DNA from: Tillandsia leiboldiana
Taxonomy: Eukaryota; Streptophyta; Magnoliopsida; Poales; Bromeliaceae
Reading direction: 5' to 3'
Length of the DNA stretch: 64,000 nucleotides
Assembly (NCBI GenBank): GCA_029204045.2
Contig: CM055069.1
Span: 23,168,825-23,232,824, forward strand
The notes below the pieces were generated by a model. It saw nothing but the letters and a program-made list of their open reading frames with translations, was not told where the DNA came from and searched no databases. Every line of letters begins with the position of its first letter. Position 1 is the first letter of the stretch. Positions 34,146 through 45,955 of the stretch are shown in pieces. The position numbers were made by a program, and so were the translations under genes.

Positions 34146-34863
34146 TGTCACGCCCCGGGCTCGAAACTGCGACCCGGGCTTGCCAACAGATCCGCCACCT
34201 ATGCCAGCCTGCATAGGCGAAGCGTCCTACCTGCAAGAAAAGTACTACAGCTAAACATAATGTCAGAGCTATAAATAAAAGTCTGCTGTGTAACTAAAAC
34301 CAATAACTGTACAACTGAAAATAATACAACCCTGTTCTTCTCCCCAAAAATAATAATAAACAATAACCTCAAATACAAGCTCTGAATACAACCGGGAGGT
34401 AACTCCAATAAATACAACAGTGTACAGTCTCTCGATACAAAATATATTCTCACTACAATAGTCTCTCAAAAGAGGAAAAGCAAAACACTAATCTGCTGTA
34501 GGTCTCCTCTGAAGGGGTACCGCTACTCTCCAACGACGGGTAGGGATCTATCTCGCGACTCTCTCGCCTCGATCAGCAATCGCAGAATCAGCAACACCCG
34601 CTAAGACTCTGCAAGACAAATGAGGGAAAAAAAAAAGGGGGGGGGGGGGGGGGGGGGGGACCCCCAGAGGGTGTGAGAACTGCACCAAAAAGGGAGTTCT
34701 CAGTGGGTACCACCGCCAGTCCCGACGGTCTGCCCACCAAGTCCTCAAGGCAGGAAAACTAACCAAAACAGTAAAGACTGAGGTAAGGAAGCTGGAGACT
34801 CTCAACAGCTACCAAGCCTCTATGCCTGCTATGCCTGCCTATGCCTGCCATACCTGTCTATGC
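34146..34863 (-). mobile_element. LTR-C, first part (before SIRE-2)
   Basis: The U5 end of LTR-C, up to the start of the minisatellite, including the hexaloop hairpin (about 34199-34218) and a 23-G tract (34637-34659). SIRE-2 follows after TATGC (34859-34863). The LTR continues at 45740-45955 and 50095-53182, about 4.0 kb when joined. Confidence 0.88.
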
Positions 34864-36262
34864 TGTTACGGCATTTTGGTGTTGGCATATTTCGTGAGTC
34901 AAGTCAGTGAGTTGAGTCGGAGTCTTAAAGGGATCAAATTGTCAATCAGCAATCAAAGACCTAGAGAAGATTCAACAAGAGCTCAAGTTGACACTCAGTG
35001 TCTTGAGTCTTGAAGATTGAAGTTGAAGAATTGTGGATCAGTTACATCAATCTCAAGAAGAAAGTATTCAAGAGGATCAGGTATGTTTAACTAAATAATT
35101 GTGGTGATCCGAATACTTTCTTATAGTGTAGAAACACTTGGATGAATTTTTTAATTGCATAAAAATCAAAAACTGGACATGGGGCATGTTCAGGATCCGG
35201 ATCAGATGATCCAATCCGGATCCCGAAGGGTATTAGTTCATGTGCAAATCCAATCCGGATCCAAGCCTATTCTGATCCGGATCCCGAACATTGGATGTTG
35301 CTGAAATTCATGAACGATCCGGATCGGGAAGTTCAATCCGGATCCCGAACCCTTGGTTTTCTGGAATTGTCTATCACGCTACGACGATCCGGATCGCAGT
35401 AAATCCGATCCGGATCGCCGTCGTAAAAAACTCCAGAAAAGGTAGTTTTTGATGCTTATCTCTTTCCAAAGGTTTCTAAACTATAAATAGACACTTAGGG
35501 TTTCTCAAGAACGTGGGTTCTCTACCGATTAATTAATTAAACACTTGAGAGCAACCCTAGAGGCTAGGTTTTTATCGTTCTTCTTTATAGCCTCTTTTAG
35601 GTCAATTCGACGGTTCTTTCAAGAACATATCTTTTGTCGAATTGATCTAATCTTTGCTTAGAGATTTCTTCTACGGTTCCTCAATGAGAATCTAAGCAAA
35701 GGATCACCATCGAAGTCAATATTTTTATCGACTGAGTTTGCGTCGTGGATTCGACGTGGCATCGTGGATTCGGTGTGCTAAAGGCGTTTCGTGGATTCGA
35801 AACGTGTGCTCGTGGATTCGAGTGGCGTTCGTGGATTCGAATGTGTGCAGTGGACGTGCAAACGGTGGAGCGCAAGGTCCGAAGAAGTTGAAGGAGGGGT
35901 TAAATCCGTGGAGACGGTAATCACCTTGTTATTCTTCTTTTCTTAGTGGATTGTTATTGCGTGGACATCCAACCGGTCAGCGCAAGGTCCGAAGAAGCTG
36001 AAGGAGGGGTTGAGTCCGTGGAGTCGGTAATCACCTTGTTATTCTTCTATTCTTAGTGGATTGTTATTGCGTGTTGGTCCCGTGGTTTTTCTCCTGGATT
36101 GGAGTTTCCACGTAAATCTCGGTGTGCTGTTTTTATTTTCCGCATTGGTTTTTATTTTGCACTGAGATTTGGTTTTACAAGTATTACACCTATTCACCCC
36201 CCCTCTAGTTGTTTGATAGTACCTATTTAGATCCTTGTGGATCCTAAAAAAAAAAACCAACA
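34864..36262 (+). repeat. SIRE-2 LTR1
   Basis: 1399 bp, TGTTACGGCA...AACCAACA. GATCCGGATC-type motifs at about 35192-35425, TATA box CTATAAATAG at 35481-35490, GTGGATTCG repeats at 35742-35850, and a near-terminal CACCTATTCACCCCCCC block shared with SIRE-1. Confidence 0.93.
35192..35425 (+). promoter_or_regulatory. GATCCGGATC array of SIRE-2 LTR1
   Basis: About eight copies or near-copies of GATCCGGATC upstream of the TATA box, several followed by CCGAA (the mirror of the TTCGG found in SIRE-1). The same array is in LTR2 (from about 40396) and LTR3 (from about 42860). Confidence 0.75.
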
Positions 36263-36264
36263 AT

Positions 36265-36275
36265 TGGTATCAGAG
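36265..36275 (+). other. Primer binding site of SIRE-2
   Basis: TGGTATCAGAG, two bases after LTR1. The same site follows LTR3 (43910-43920); after LTR2 it is degraded. Confidence 0.88.
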
Positions 36276-36296
36276 AGGGTTTTAGGTTTATCTATC

Positions 36297-38164
36297 ATGT
36301 CGGGTGAAAGTGGTAATATTTATAGACCTCCTCTTTTTGATGGGACTAATTATGCTTATTGGAAAGTGCGGATGAGAGCTTTTCTCATCGCAATTGATGA
36401 GCGGGTATGGCATTCCGTGGAATACGGTTGGGTGCATCCTGTTGAGGAAGTAGGAAATTCTACTACCCCAAAACCTCGCTCTAGATGGTCCAAAGAGGAA
36501 CTCGAAAGATCTTCTTACAATGGGAAAGGTATGAACGCTCTATTTAACTCTCTTTCCTCGACTGAGTTCACAAGAATTTCCGCATGTGAAACCGCAAAGG
36601 AAATTTGGGATATTCTCAAAATTACACATGAGGGTACTAATCTTGTAAAAATTCAAAAGCTCCAGATGCTTACAAGTCAATTTGACTCTATTCATATGGA
36701 AGAGCATGAATTGTTTACAGATTATTACACTAGACTTCAAGATGTAATTAATACATGTGCTAATTTAGGAGAAAAGATCCCGGAGTCGAAAATTGTAAGA
36801 AAGATACTTCGGACTCTTCCGGAACGGTTTAGGGCAAAGGTTACCGCCATTGAAACCGTTAGTCATCCGGATGAGATGAGTGTAGAGGAATTAGTAGGTG
36901 CTTTGCAAACTTATGAGATGACTTTTCCTACTAATCAAGTTTCTTCCAAGTCTTCTTCTAAGCTTACAGGTATTGCATTCAAATCAACAAAGGAAGAAGA
37001 TGGCGAATCAAGTTTCGACGATGAAATCTCCTTAGCCGACTTCGAAGAACAATTGGCGCGGATCACAAAGAAATTTCGTCGGAAGTTTTGGAAGAATCGA
37101 ACCGATGGATCTTCATCCATGAAACCATCTAAAGGATCATCGGCTTCTAAATCCTCTAAACTCAAAAGCTTTGCAAAACCTTCTAAAGAAAAAGAAAAAG
37201 ATGATTTCGAAGGGGAAATCCAATGCTATAGATGCAAAGGCTACGGCCATTTTTCAACGGAATGTCCTTCTCCGAAATCATATAGAAAGAAGGCTTTGCA
37301 AGCGAAAACTTGGGACGATTCTACTTCTAATGAATCGACCTCAAGTAAAGAGGAAAAAGTCGTTGCCTTACATGCTTCTCAAATGCGGGGGAGTCGGACG
37401 AAGAAGAACTCGTTGAGGCATATCAACAACTTCTTGCGGAATCTAAGAAGATGGCCAAGCATATCAAGAAGTTGAGGAAGCAACGACTTGAGAATCAAGA
37501 TGAGAATCATGCTTTAAAGATCAAACTTCATGATCTCGAGGAGGAACGAGAGCTTTTGTTGGATAATAATAAAATCCTCCAGGAAAAGATAAATCAATCA
37601 GAAACGATTGTTAGTTCCCATATTAACAAGATTGATTTTCTTGAAAAGCAGTTTGAGGAGATTCATGTTACCAACCAAGCTTTGACCAAGCAAGTCCATC
37701 AACTTAAATCCGACGTACAAAGGATTTCAACCGGTTCGAAGAAACATGATTGTATGTCCGGATTAGGTCAAACAAGCAAGGTTGGTTTGGGATTCAAAAA
37801 GGACCAAACTGTGCATGCTTCAAGTTCCACAATGAAATTGAAAGGAAGAACTTGTCACCTATGTGGACTTGAAGGACATTTGGTGAAGAATTGCCCGAAA
37901 ATGAGAAAGAAGAGTCCTTCGGCAACTTCATCTACGGAGCGAACTCAACGGAATCAAAAGACACATCAAGTCAAAGGAGTTCACTCAACCCACCAAAGGT
38001 CCGAGCCACATCATCAATCATACAAGTGGATCATTGCGAGGCAAAGACCTAAGGTGGATCAACAGTCAAAGCGCACAATCCCCGGCCACAACGAATCAAG
38101 ACAACCCAAAATCCAGCGATTTTGGATTCGGAAAGGTGATATCTTTCCTTGTCTTAAGTTCTAA
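36297..38164 (+). pseudogene. gag: SIRE-2 gag (frameshifted)
   Basis: Starts MSGESGNIYRPPLFDGTNYAYW at ATG 36297. The first frame runs to 37475 with the copia Gag domain and a CCHC knuckle (CYRCKGYGHFSTEC). The reading then has to move to the frame of 37451-38164, which carries a long coiled coil (MAKHIKKLRKQRLENQDEN onward) and a second knuckle (CHLCGLEGHLVKNC), ending IFPCLKF-stop. At the shift (about 37380) this copy lacks about 80 bp present in the other gag copy (45010-45110), so a deletion caused it. Domain order matches SIRE-1 Gag. Confidence 0.85.
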
Positions 38165-40054
38165 ATAGCTTATGACTGTATGTAATGCTTTGATTGGTTT
38201 TCCCTTCATATTTTTCTTAATCTTTGCATTACATGTTTTTTTTTTTTCAATGCTCTTGGTTTTATGTTTTGTTCTTGAACAAAAGGTTTTTAACGAACAA
38301 GTACATTGAATAAAAAGGGTTTCACGTTCATTCACTCCAAATTAATTTTATATGGATTATCAACTTTACTCCATAATCATAATCTTGGAGCATTGGTCAT
38401 ATTGACTTTAATTGCATCTTTTCACGCATTTAGAAATCTATTATGCTTTTGACATCATAATATTTCGATGTTGCAATGATCATTTATGTTAATTAAGTCA
38501 TCTTTTAAGTGATCAAAGTCAATTTCTCTCTCAATGATCTCTTGGTATAGTCATTATCTTATTTGACTATTTAGTCGAGTATGAAATCGAGATCAATATT
38601 TGGCTGAATACTTTATATCTTAAATAATTGATAGCCAATTGAGGGGGAGTCAAAGAAAAAGTATTATGCTCAAAAGATGTCGAAAGAGTTACATCCCAAT
38701 GAGGGAGTGTGAAAACTACCACCACATGGAGGAAAGAGCTACCACCTCGGTCGTCCGAGTACTGTGTGCAGCTACCACATGTATACCAAGCAAGGTTTTC
38801 CAAGTTTGATTAAATAAAATGCATGTTGAAATACTTGACTCTGTCACAATTTTAGGTTGGTATAAGGTGGGATTTTTAATGAAAGATGCTCAAAGAGCCA
38901 CTATCTTCAATAAATTGAATAGATACATTATCTAATTTATCTGGGATGTTAGACATCTATTGATCTTGGTATTTCATTTTCTTTACCAAATTGATGATTT
39001 GATAAAGGCATTACGCATAAGATCATGTTAGATGTGATTGAAGTTGTTCAACTTTAAGGGTTTTAATTTCCATAAATTTTCGTTTCATTTTTGAGTATTT
39101 TTGATAGATTTGGTATAATCTATTTCTTGTTGCATGAAACGATGACTTTTGTTTAAAGTTGATGCGCTAAAGTGCTTACATACTTTTTCTAGTTTTTTTA
39201 TGGATAACATGAAAAACTGTTTATAATGCCTTATCTTTGTTTTTCATGATTTTGGAGTAAATATTTTTAATTTCGTGAAATTAATTGGATTGAATGGCAT
39301 CTGTGTGAATTCATTGTTTAAAGCACTTAAATTGATTTCTTGATGGAATACAAATCGGTATTTGAAAAGATTCCAAAATCTGGATTTGTTTCAAGAAATT
39401 ATTTGATTTTTACTTTCTGGTACAGGGTACGCCATCTACATTTTTGTTATATACCAGAACTGAGCTTTTATCTCTCTTCTCTATGAACTAATGCTGTCAG
39501 TGATTTCTTTTGTCTAGTATGTTCACTGTTTGACAATTGGTGACAAAAAGGGGGAGAACAGAAATTATGATCGTATCACAAAGGGGGAGAACATAAATGC
39601 TCAAGACAGGTGGGAGAACATGGAGAACATGGAGAACATGTTAGAACAAGGAGAACAGGTTAGAGTATGCTCATGATAGGGAGAAACATGGAGAACATGG
39701 GAGAAGCATGTTAGAGGATGCTCATGATAGGGGGAGATAAAAGAAAGGACTGAAGAGCCGAAAAAACAAAACGAACCAAAAGGACGAATCAAATGTAGGA
39801 TTCTATTTCTAACGACTAACGTTTGATTTTGTTTGGAGTTTTGTTTTGCAGGAATTACATCACTTAAGACTCCAAGTCCTAAAGTCATAGAGTATGTTCT
39901 AGGACTGTTTGGTTCAAATGTAATTTTGTATTTATTGGATCTTTCACGCAAAAAAAATCAATGTTTTGGTGATAACATTGAATTTTGACTTTTTGGTTTA
40001 AGATGAGTGAGTTGAGCGCTTTTATGTATTTTGGGTTTTGTCACGAAAATTGCC
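38165..40054 (+). other. SIRE-2 internal region downstream of gag (no pol)
   Basis: AT-rich non-coding sequence. 38340-39130 aligns with the pol-ORF spacer of SIRE-1, including the conserved block 38636-38790 with stem-loop CTCGG/CCGAG at 38746-38759. So pol has been removed while the spacer was kept. 39540-39730 holds several PPT-like runs (AAAAAGGGGGAGAAC, AAAGGGGGAGAAC, AGGGGGAGATAAA). No extra ORF like that of SIRE-1 is seen. Confidence 0.8.
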
Positions 40055-40066
40055 AAAGGGGGAGAT
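40055..40066 (+). other. Polypurine tract before SIRE-2 LTR2
   Basis: AAAGGGGGAGAT directly before TGTTACGG. Confidence 0.9.
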
Positions 40067-41452
40067 TGTTACGGCATTTTGGTGTTGGCATATTCGTGAG
40101 TCAAGTCAGTGGAGTTGAGTCGGAGTCTTAAAGGGATCAAATTGTCAATCAGCAATCAAAGACCTAGAGAAGATTCAACAAGAGCTCAAGTTGACACTCA
40201 GTGTCTTGAGTCTTGAAGATTGAAGTTGAAGAATTGTGGATCAGTTACATCAATCTCAAGAAGAAAGTATTCAAGAGGATCAGGTATGTTTAACTAAATA
40301 ATTGTGGTGATCCGAATACTTTCTTATAGTGTAGAAACACTAGGATGAATTTTTTAATTACATAAAAATCAAAAACTGGACATGGGGCATGTTCAGGATC
40401 CGGATCAGATGATCCAATCCGGATCCCGAAGGGTATTAGTTCATGTGCAAATCCAATCGGATCCAAGCCTATTCTGATCCGGATCCCGAACATTGGATGT
40501 TGCTGAAATTCATGTACGATCCGGATCGGGAAGTTCAATCCGGATCCCGAACCCTTGGTTTTCTGGAATTGTCTATCACGCTACGACGATCCGGATCGCA
40601 GTAAATCCGATCCGGATCGCCGTCGTAAAAAACTCCAGAAAAGGTAGTTTTTGATGCTTATCTCTTTCCAAGGTTTCTAAACTATAAATAGACACTTAGG
40701 GTTTCTCAAGAACGTGGGTTCTCTACCGATTAATTAATTAAACACTTGAGAGCAACCCTAGAGGCTAGGTTTTTATCGTTCTTCTTTACGCCTCTTTTAG
40801 GTCAATATCGACGGTTCTTTCAAGAACTATCTTTTGTCGAATTGATCTAATCTTTGCTTAGAGATTTCTTCTACGGTTCCTCAATGAGAATCTAAGCAAA
40901 GGATCACCATCGAAGTCAATATTCTTATCGACTGAGTTTGCGTCGTGGATTCGAAGTGGCATCGTGGATTCGGTGTGCTAAAGGCGTTTCGTGGATTCGA
41001 AACGTGTGCACGTGGATTCGAGTGGCGTTCGTGGATTCGAACGGTGCTGTGGACGTGCAAACGGTGGAGCGCAAGGTCCGAAGAAGATGAAGGAGGGGTT
41101 AAATCCGTGGAGACGGTAATCACCTTGTTATTCTTCTTTTCTTAGTGGATTGTTATTGTGTGGACATCCAACCGGTCAGCGCAAGGTCCGAAGAAGTGAA
41201 GGAGGGGTTGAGTCCGTGGAATCGGTAATCACTTTGTTATTCTTCTATTCTTAGTGGATTGTTATTGCGTGTTGGTCCCGTGATTTTTCTCCGGATTGGA
41301 GTTTCCACGTAAATCTCGGTGTGCTGTTTTTATTTTCCGCATTGGTTTTTATTTGCACTGAGATTTGGTTTTACAAGTATTTACACCTATTCACCCCCCC
41401 TCTAGTTGTGATAGTACTATTTAGATCCTTGTGGATTAAAATAAAACCCAAC
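40067..41452 (+). repeat. SIRE-2 LTR2
   Basis: Closely matches LTR1, including the same bases inside the palindrome array, so LTR1 and LTR2 look like a pair. Single-base losses accumulate towards its right end. Confidence 0.9.
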
Positions 41453-41907
41453 TAATGGTTTATCAGGAGAGGTTTTAGGTTTATTTATCATGTCGGGTGA
41501 ACGTGGTAATATTTATAGACTTCCTCTTTTGATGGGGACTAATTTGCTTATTGGAAAGTGCGGATAGAGCTTTTCTCATCGCAACCACGATAGATGAGCG
41601 GGTTAGTGGCAATCCGTGGAATACGTTTGGGTGCATCATGTGAGGAGTAGGAAATTCTAATACCCAAAAACCTCCTCTAGTGGTCCAAAGAGGAACTCGA
41701 AAAAGCTTCTTACAATGGAAGGTCTATGAAACGCTAATGTAATCTCTTCCCTTGACTGGTTCACAAGAATTTACGCGTGTTGCCAAACCGCAAAGGAAAT
41801 TGGGATTTCTCAAAATACCAAATGCGGGTACTAATCTTGTAAAAAATTCAAAAGTCAAGATGCGTACAATGGCATGTGCTCTATTCATATGGAAGAGCAT
41901 GATGAAG
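41453..41907 (+). pseudogene. gag: SIRE-2 second internal region: degraded gag start
   Basis: Recognisable start of gag (GTGGTAATATTTATAGAC, GCGGATAGAGC and so on) with an insertion or deletion every few tens of bases up to the N gap. This looks like poor consensus at a contig end. Confidence 0.7.
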
Positions 41908-42007
41908 NNNNNNNNNNNNNNNNNNNNNNNNNNNNNNNNNNNNNNNNNNNNNNNNNNNNNNNNNNNNNNNNNNNNNNNNNNNNNNNNNNNNNNNNNNNNN
42001 NNNNNNN
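41908..42007. other. Assembly gap (100 N)
   Basis: Exactly 100 N, flanked on both sides by error-rich SIRE-2 sequence. Confidence 0.98.
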
Positions 42008-42529
42008 AATTTGTGACAAAAAGGGGGCGAACAGAAATTAATGATCGTCACAAAGGGGCGGTGCGAAACATAAATGTCAAGACAGGGGGGGAACACTGGA
42101 GAACTGGAGAACATGTTAGAAGCAAGGAGAAACATGTTAGGATGCTCATGATAGGCGAGAACATGGAGAACATGGAGAACATGTTAGAGATGCTCAGATA
42201 GGGGAGATAAAGAAAAGACTGTGAAAGAGCCGAAAACAAAAGAACCAAAAGGACGAACAAATGTAGGATTCTAATTTCTAACGACTAACGTTTGATTTGT
42301 TTGGAGTTTGTTTTGCAGGAATACATCACTTTAAGACTCCAATCCTAAGGTCATAGAGTATGTTCTAGGACTGTTTGGTTCAAATGTTAATTTTTGGTAT
42401 TTATTGGTCTTTCACGCAAAAAAAATCAATGTTTTGGTGATAACTGAATTTTGACTTTTTGGTTTAAGATGAGTAAGTTGAGCGCTTATGTATTTTTGGG
42501 TTGTGTCACGAAATTGCCAAGGGGGAGAT
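42008..42529 (+). other. SIRE-2 second internal region: 3' end with PPT
   Basis: Aligns with 39533-40066 with many single-base losses next to the gap. It ends AAGGGGGAGAT before LTR3. Confidence 0.75.
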
Positions 42530-43909
42530 TGTTACGGCATTTTGGTGTTGGCATATTTCGTGAGTCAAGTCAGTGAGTTGAGTCGGAGTCTTAAAGGGAT
42601 CAAATTGTCAATCAGCAATCAAAGACTTAGAGAAGATTCAACAAGAGCTCAAGTTGACACTCAGTGTCTTGAGTCTTGAAGATTGAAGTTGAAGAATTGT
42701 GGATCAGTTACATCAATCTCAAGAAGAAGAAAGTATTCAAGAGGATCAGGTATGTTTAACTAAATAATTGTGGTGATCCGAATACTTTCTTATAGTGTAG
42801 AAACACTTGGATGAATTTTTTAATTGCATAAAATCAAAAACTGGACATGGGACATGTTCAGGATCCGGATCAGATGAACAATCCGGATCCCGAAGGGTAC
42901 TTGTTCATGGCAATTTCAATCCGGATCCAGGCCATTTGATCCGGATCCGAACATTGGATTTGCTGAATTTCATGAACGATCCGGATCGGGCCCTTCAATC
43001 CGGATCCCGAACCCTTGGTTTTCTGGAATCGTCAATCTCGTTACGACGATCCGGATCGCAGTAAATCCGATCCGGATCGCGTCCTGAAAAATTTCCAATA
43101 AGGTATGTTTTTGATTCTTATCTCTTTCCAAAGGTTTCTAAACTATAAATAGACATTTAGGGTTTCTCAAAAACGGGGGTTCTCACCGATTAATAATAAA
43201 ACACTTGAGAGCAACCCTAGAGGCTAGGTTTTATCGTTCTTCTTTATAGCCTCTTTAGGTCAATTCGACGGTTCTTTCAAGAACATATCTTTTGTCGAAT
43301 TGATCTAATCTTTGCTTAGAGATTTCTTCTACGGTTCCTCAATGAGAATCTAAGCAAAGGATCACCATCGAAGTCAATATTTTATCGACTGAGTTTGCGT
43401 CGTGGATTCGACGTGGCATCGTGGATTCGGTGTGCTAAAGGCGTTTCGTGGATTCGAAACGTGTGCTCGTGGATTCGAGTGGCGTTCGTGGATTCGAACG
43501 TGTGCAGTGGACGTGCAAATCGGTGGAGCGCGAGGTCCAAGAATTGAAGGAGGGGTTAAATCCGTGGAGACGGTAATCACCTTGTATTCTTCTTTTCTTA
43601 GGGATTGTTATTGCGTGGATATCCAACCGGTCAGCGCAAGGTCCGAAGAAGCTGAAGGAGGGGTTGAGTCCGTGGAGTCGGTAATCACCTTGTTATTCTT
43701 CTATTCTTAGTGGATTGTTATTGCGTGTTGGTCCCGTGGTTTTTCTCCTGGATTGGAGTTTCCACGTAAATCTCGGTGTGCTGTTTTTATTTCCGCATTG
43801 GTTTTTATTTTGCACTGAGATTGGTTTATAAGTATTACACCTATTCACCCCCCCTCTAGTTGTTTGATAGTACCTATTTAGATCTTGTGGATCCTAAAAA
43901 AAAACAACA
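42530..43909 (+). repeat. SIRE-2 LTR3
   Basis: TGTTACGGCA...AACAACA. Differs from LTR1 and LTR2 by real substitutions in the palindrome region (for example around 42878-42960), so it is not just a repeat of LTR2. TATA box at 43143-43152. Confidence 0.9.
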
Positions 43910-43939
43910 TGGTATCAGAGAGGTTTTAGGTTTATCTAT

Positions 43940-45451
43940 CATGTGGGTGAAAGTGGTAATATTTATAGACCTCCTCTTTTTGATGGGACTAATTATGCTT
44001 ATTGGAAAGTGCGGATGAGAGCTTTTCTCATCGCAATTGATGAGCGGGTATGGCAATCCGTGGAATACGGTTGGGTGCATCCTGTTGAGGAAGTAGGAAA
44101 TTCTACTACCCAAAACCTCGCTCTAGATGGTCCAAAGAGGAATTTGAAAGATCTTCTTACAATGGGAAAGGTATGAACGCTTTATTTAATTCTCTTTCCT
44201 CGACTGAGTTCACACGAATTTCCGCGTGTGAAACCGCGAAGGAAATTTGGGATATTCTCAAAATTACACATGAGGGTACTAATCTTGTAAAAATTCAAAA
44301 GCTCCAGATGCTTACAAGTCAATTTGACTCTATTCATATGGAAGAGCATGAATTGTTTACAGATTATTACACTAGACTTCAAGATGTAATTAATACATGT
44401 GCTAATTTAGGAGAAAAGATCCCGGAGTCGAAAATTGTAAGAAAGATACTTCGGACTCTTCCGGAACGGTTTAGGGCAAAGGTTACCGCCATTGAAACCG
44501 TTAGTCATCCGGATGAGATGAGTGTAGAGGATTAGTAGGTGCTTTGCAAACTTATGAAATGACTTTCCTACTAATCAAGTTTCTTCCAAGTCTTCTTCTA
44601 AGCTTACAGTATTGCATTCAAATCAACAAAGGAAGAAGATAGCGAATCAAGTTCCGACGATGAAATCTCTTTTGCCGATTTTGAAGAACAATTGGCGCGG
44701 ATCACAAAGAAATTTCGTCGGAAGTTTTGGAAGAATCGAACCGATGGATCTTCATCCACGAAACCATCTAAAGGATCATCGGGTTCTAAATCCTCTAAAC
44801 TCAAAGCTTTGCAAAACCTTCTAAAGAAAAAGAAAAAAGATGATTCGAAGGGGAAATCCAATGCTATCGATGCAAAGGCTACGGCCATTTTCAACGGATT
44901 GTCCTTCTCGAAATCATATAAAAAGAAGGCTTTGCAAGCGAAAACTTGGGACGATTCTACTTCTAATGAATCGACCTCAAGTAAAGAGGAAAAAGTCGTT
45001 GCCTTCATGCCTCTCAATTCCCTCTTCTAATGTTGTTTATCATCTTTAATCACTGACTCTATTCCTTTGATTTTGCATGAAACATCAACATCCGCGGAGA
45101 GTCATCAAGTGAGGGGGAGTCGGACGAAGAAGAACTCGTTGAGGCATATCAACAACTTCTTGCGGAATCTAAGAAGATGGCCAAGCATATCAAGAAGTTG
45201 AGGAAGCAACGACTTGAGAATCAAGACGAGAATCATGCTTTAAAGATCAAACTTCATGATCTCGAGGAGGAACGAGAGCTTTTATTGGATAATAATAAAA
45301 TCCTCCAGGAAAGATAAACAATCGGAAACGATCGTTAATTCCCATATTACAAGATTGATTTTCTTGAAAAAGCAGTTTGAGGAGATTCATGTCACCAACC
45401 AAGCTTTGACCAAGCAAGTCCATCAACTTAAATCCGACATACAAAGGATTT
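43940..45451 (+). pseudogene. gag: SIRE-2 gag, second copy, frameshifted and truncated
   Basis: Follows LTR3 and a PBS. It has the same Gag domain as 36297-37475, with a one-base loss at the start codon region, further shifts near 44110, 44530, 44610, 44850 and 44895, and a longer segment at 45010-45110 that the first copy lacks. It breaks off in the coiled-coil region at the junction near 45452, before the second zinc knuckle. Confidence 0.8.
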
Positions 45452-45739
45452 CAACCGGTCAGCGCAAGGTCGGAAGAAGACGAGGAGGGGTTGGTCGTGG
45501 CAGTCGGAATCAACTGTTATTTTCAATTCTTAGTGGATTGTAAGCGTGTTTGTCCGTGGTTTTCTACTGGATGGGAGTTTCCACGTAAAATCGTCGGTGT
45601 GTTGTTTTTATTTTCCGCATTGGTTTTTATTTTGCACTGAGATTTGGTTTTACAAGTATTACACCTATTCACCCCCCCCTCTAAATTGTTTGATAGTACC
45701 TATTTAGATCCTTGTGGATCCTAAAAAAAAAAAACAACA
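45452..45739 (+). repeat. SIRE-2 LTR4, terminal fragment
   Basis: Sequence jumps from gag to the last 290 bp of the LTR through the shared bases CAACCGGT, present in both gag (near 37731) and the LTR (near 35970). The LTR end AACAACA is complete and borders the TSD. Confidence 0.82.
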
Positions 45740-45955
45740 TAAGCCTGCCATGCCTGCTATGCCTGCTTATGCCTGCCATGCCTGCTATGCCTGCTATGCT
45801 TGCTAAGCCTCCTGCCTATGCCTGCCATGCCTGCCCTGCCTGCTTTGCCTGCTATGCTTGCTAAGCCGGACCTATGCCTGCCATGCCTGCCCTGCCTGCT
45901 ATGCCTGCTATGCTGCTAAGCTGCCTATGCCTGCCATGCCTGCCCTGCCTGCATA
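45740..45955 (-). mobile_element. LTR-C, second part (minisatellite)
   Basis: TATGCCTGC-type minisatellite continuing from 34863, ending at GCATA where the solo LTR begins. Confidence 0.85.
45951..45955. repeat. Target-site duplication, left, of solo LTR
   Basis: GCATA, exactly repeated at 50095-50099. In uninterrupted copies the minisatellite reads GCATATGCC once here. Confidence 0.92.

Larger units (their letters stand above)
34864..45739 (+). mobile_element. SIRE-2: gag-only Sirevirus-type copia complex (tandem or misassembled)
   Basis: Plus-strand copia sequence bounded by TGTTACGG and AACAACA and by TATGC (34859-34863) / TAAGC (45740-45744), a 5-bp TSD with one mismatch. It contains LTR1, a gag-bearing internal region, LTR2, an internal remnant with an N gap, LTR3, a gag remnant and the end of a fourth LTR. 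No protease, integrase, RT or RNase H is seen. LTR architecture (palindromes, TATA, GTGGATTCG repeats) matches SIRE-1, but the sequence is a different subfamily. Confidence 0.85.
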
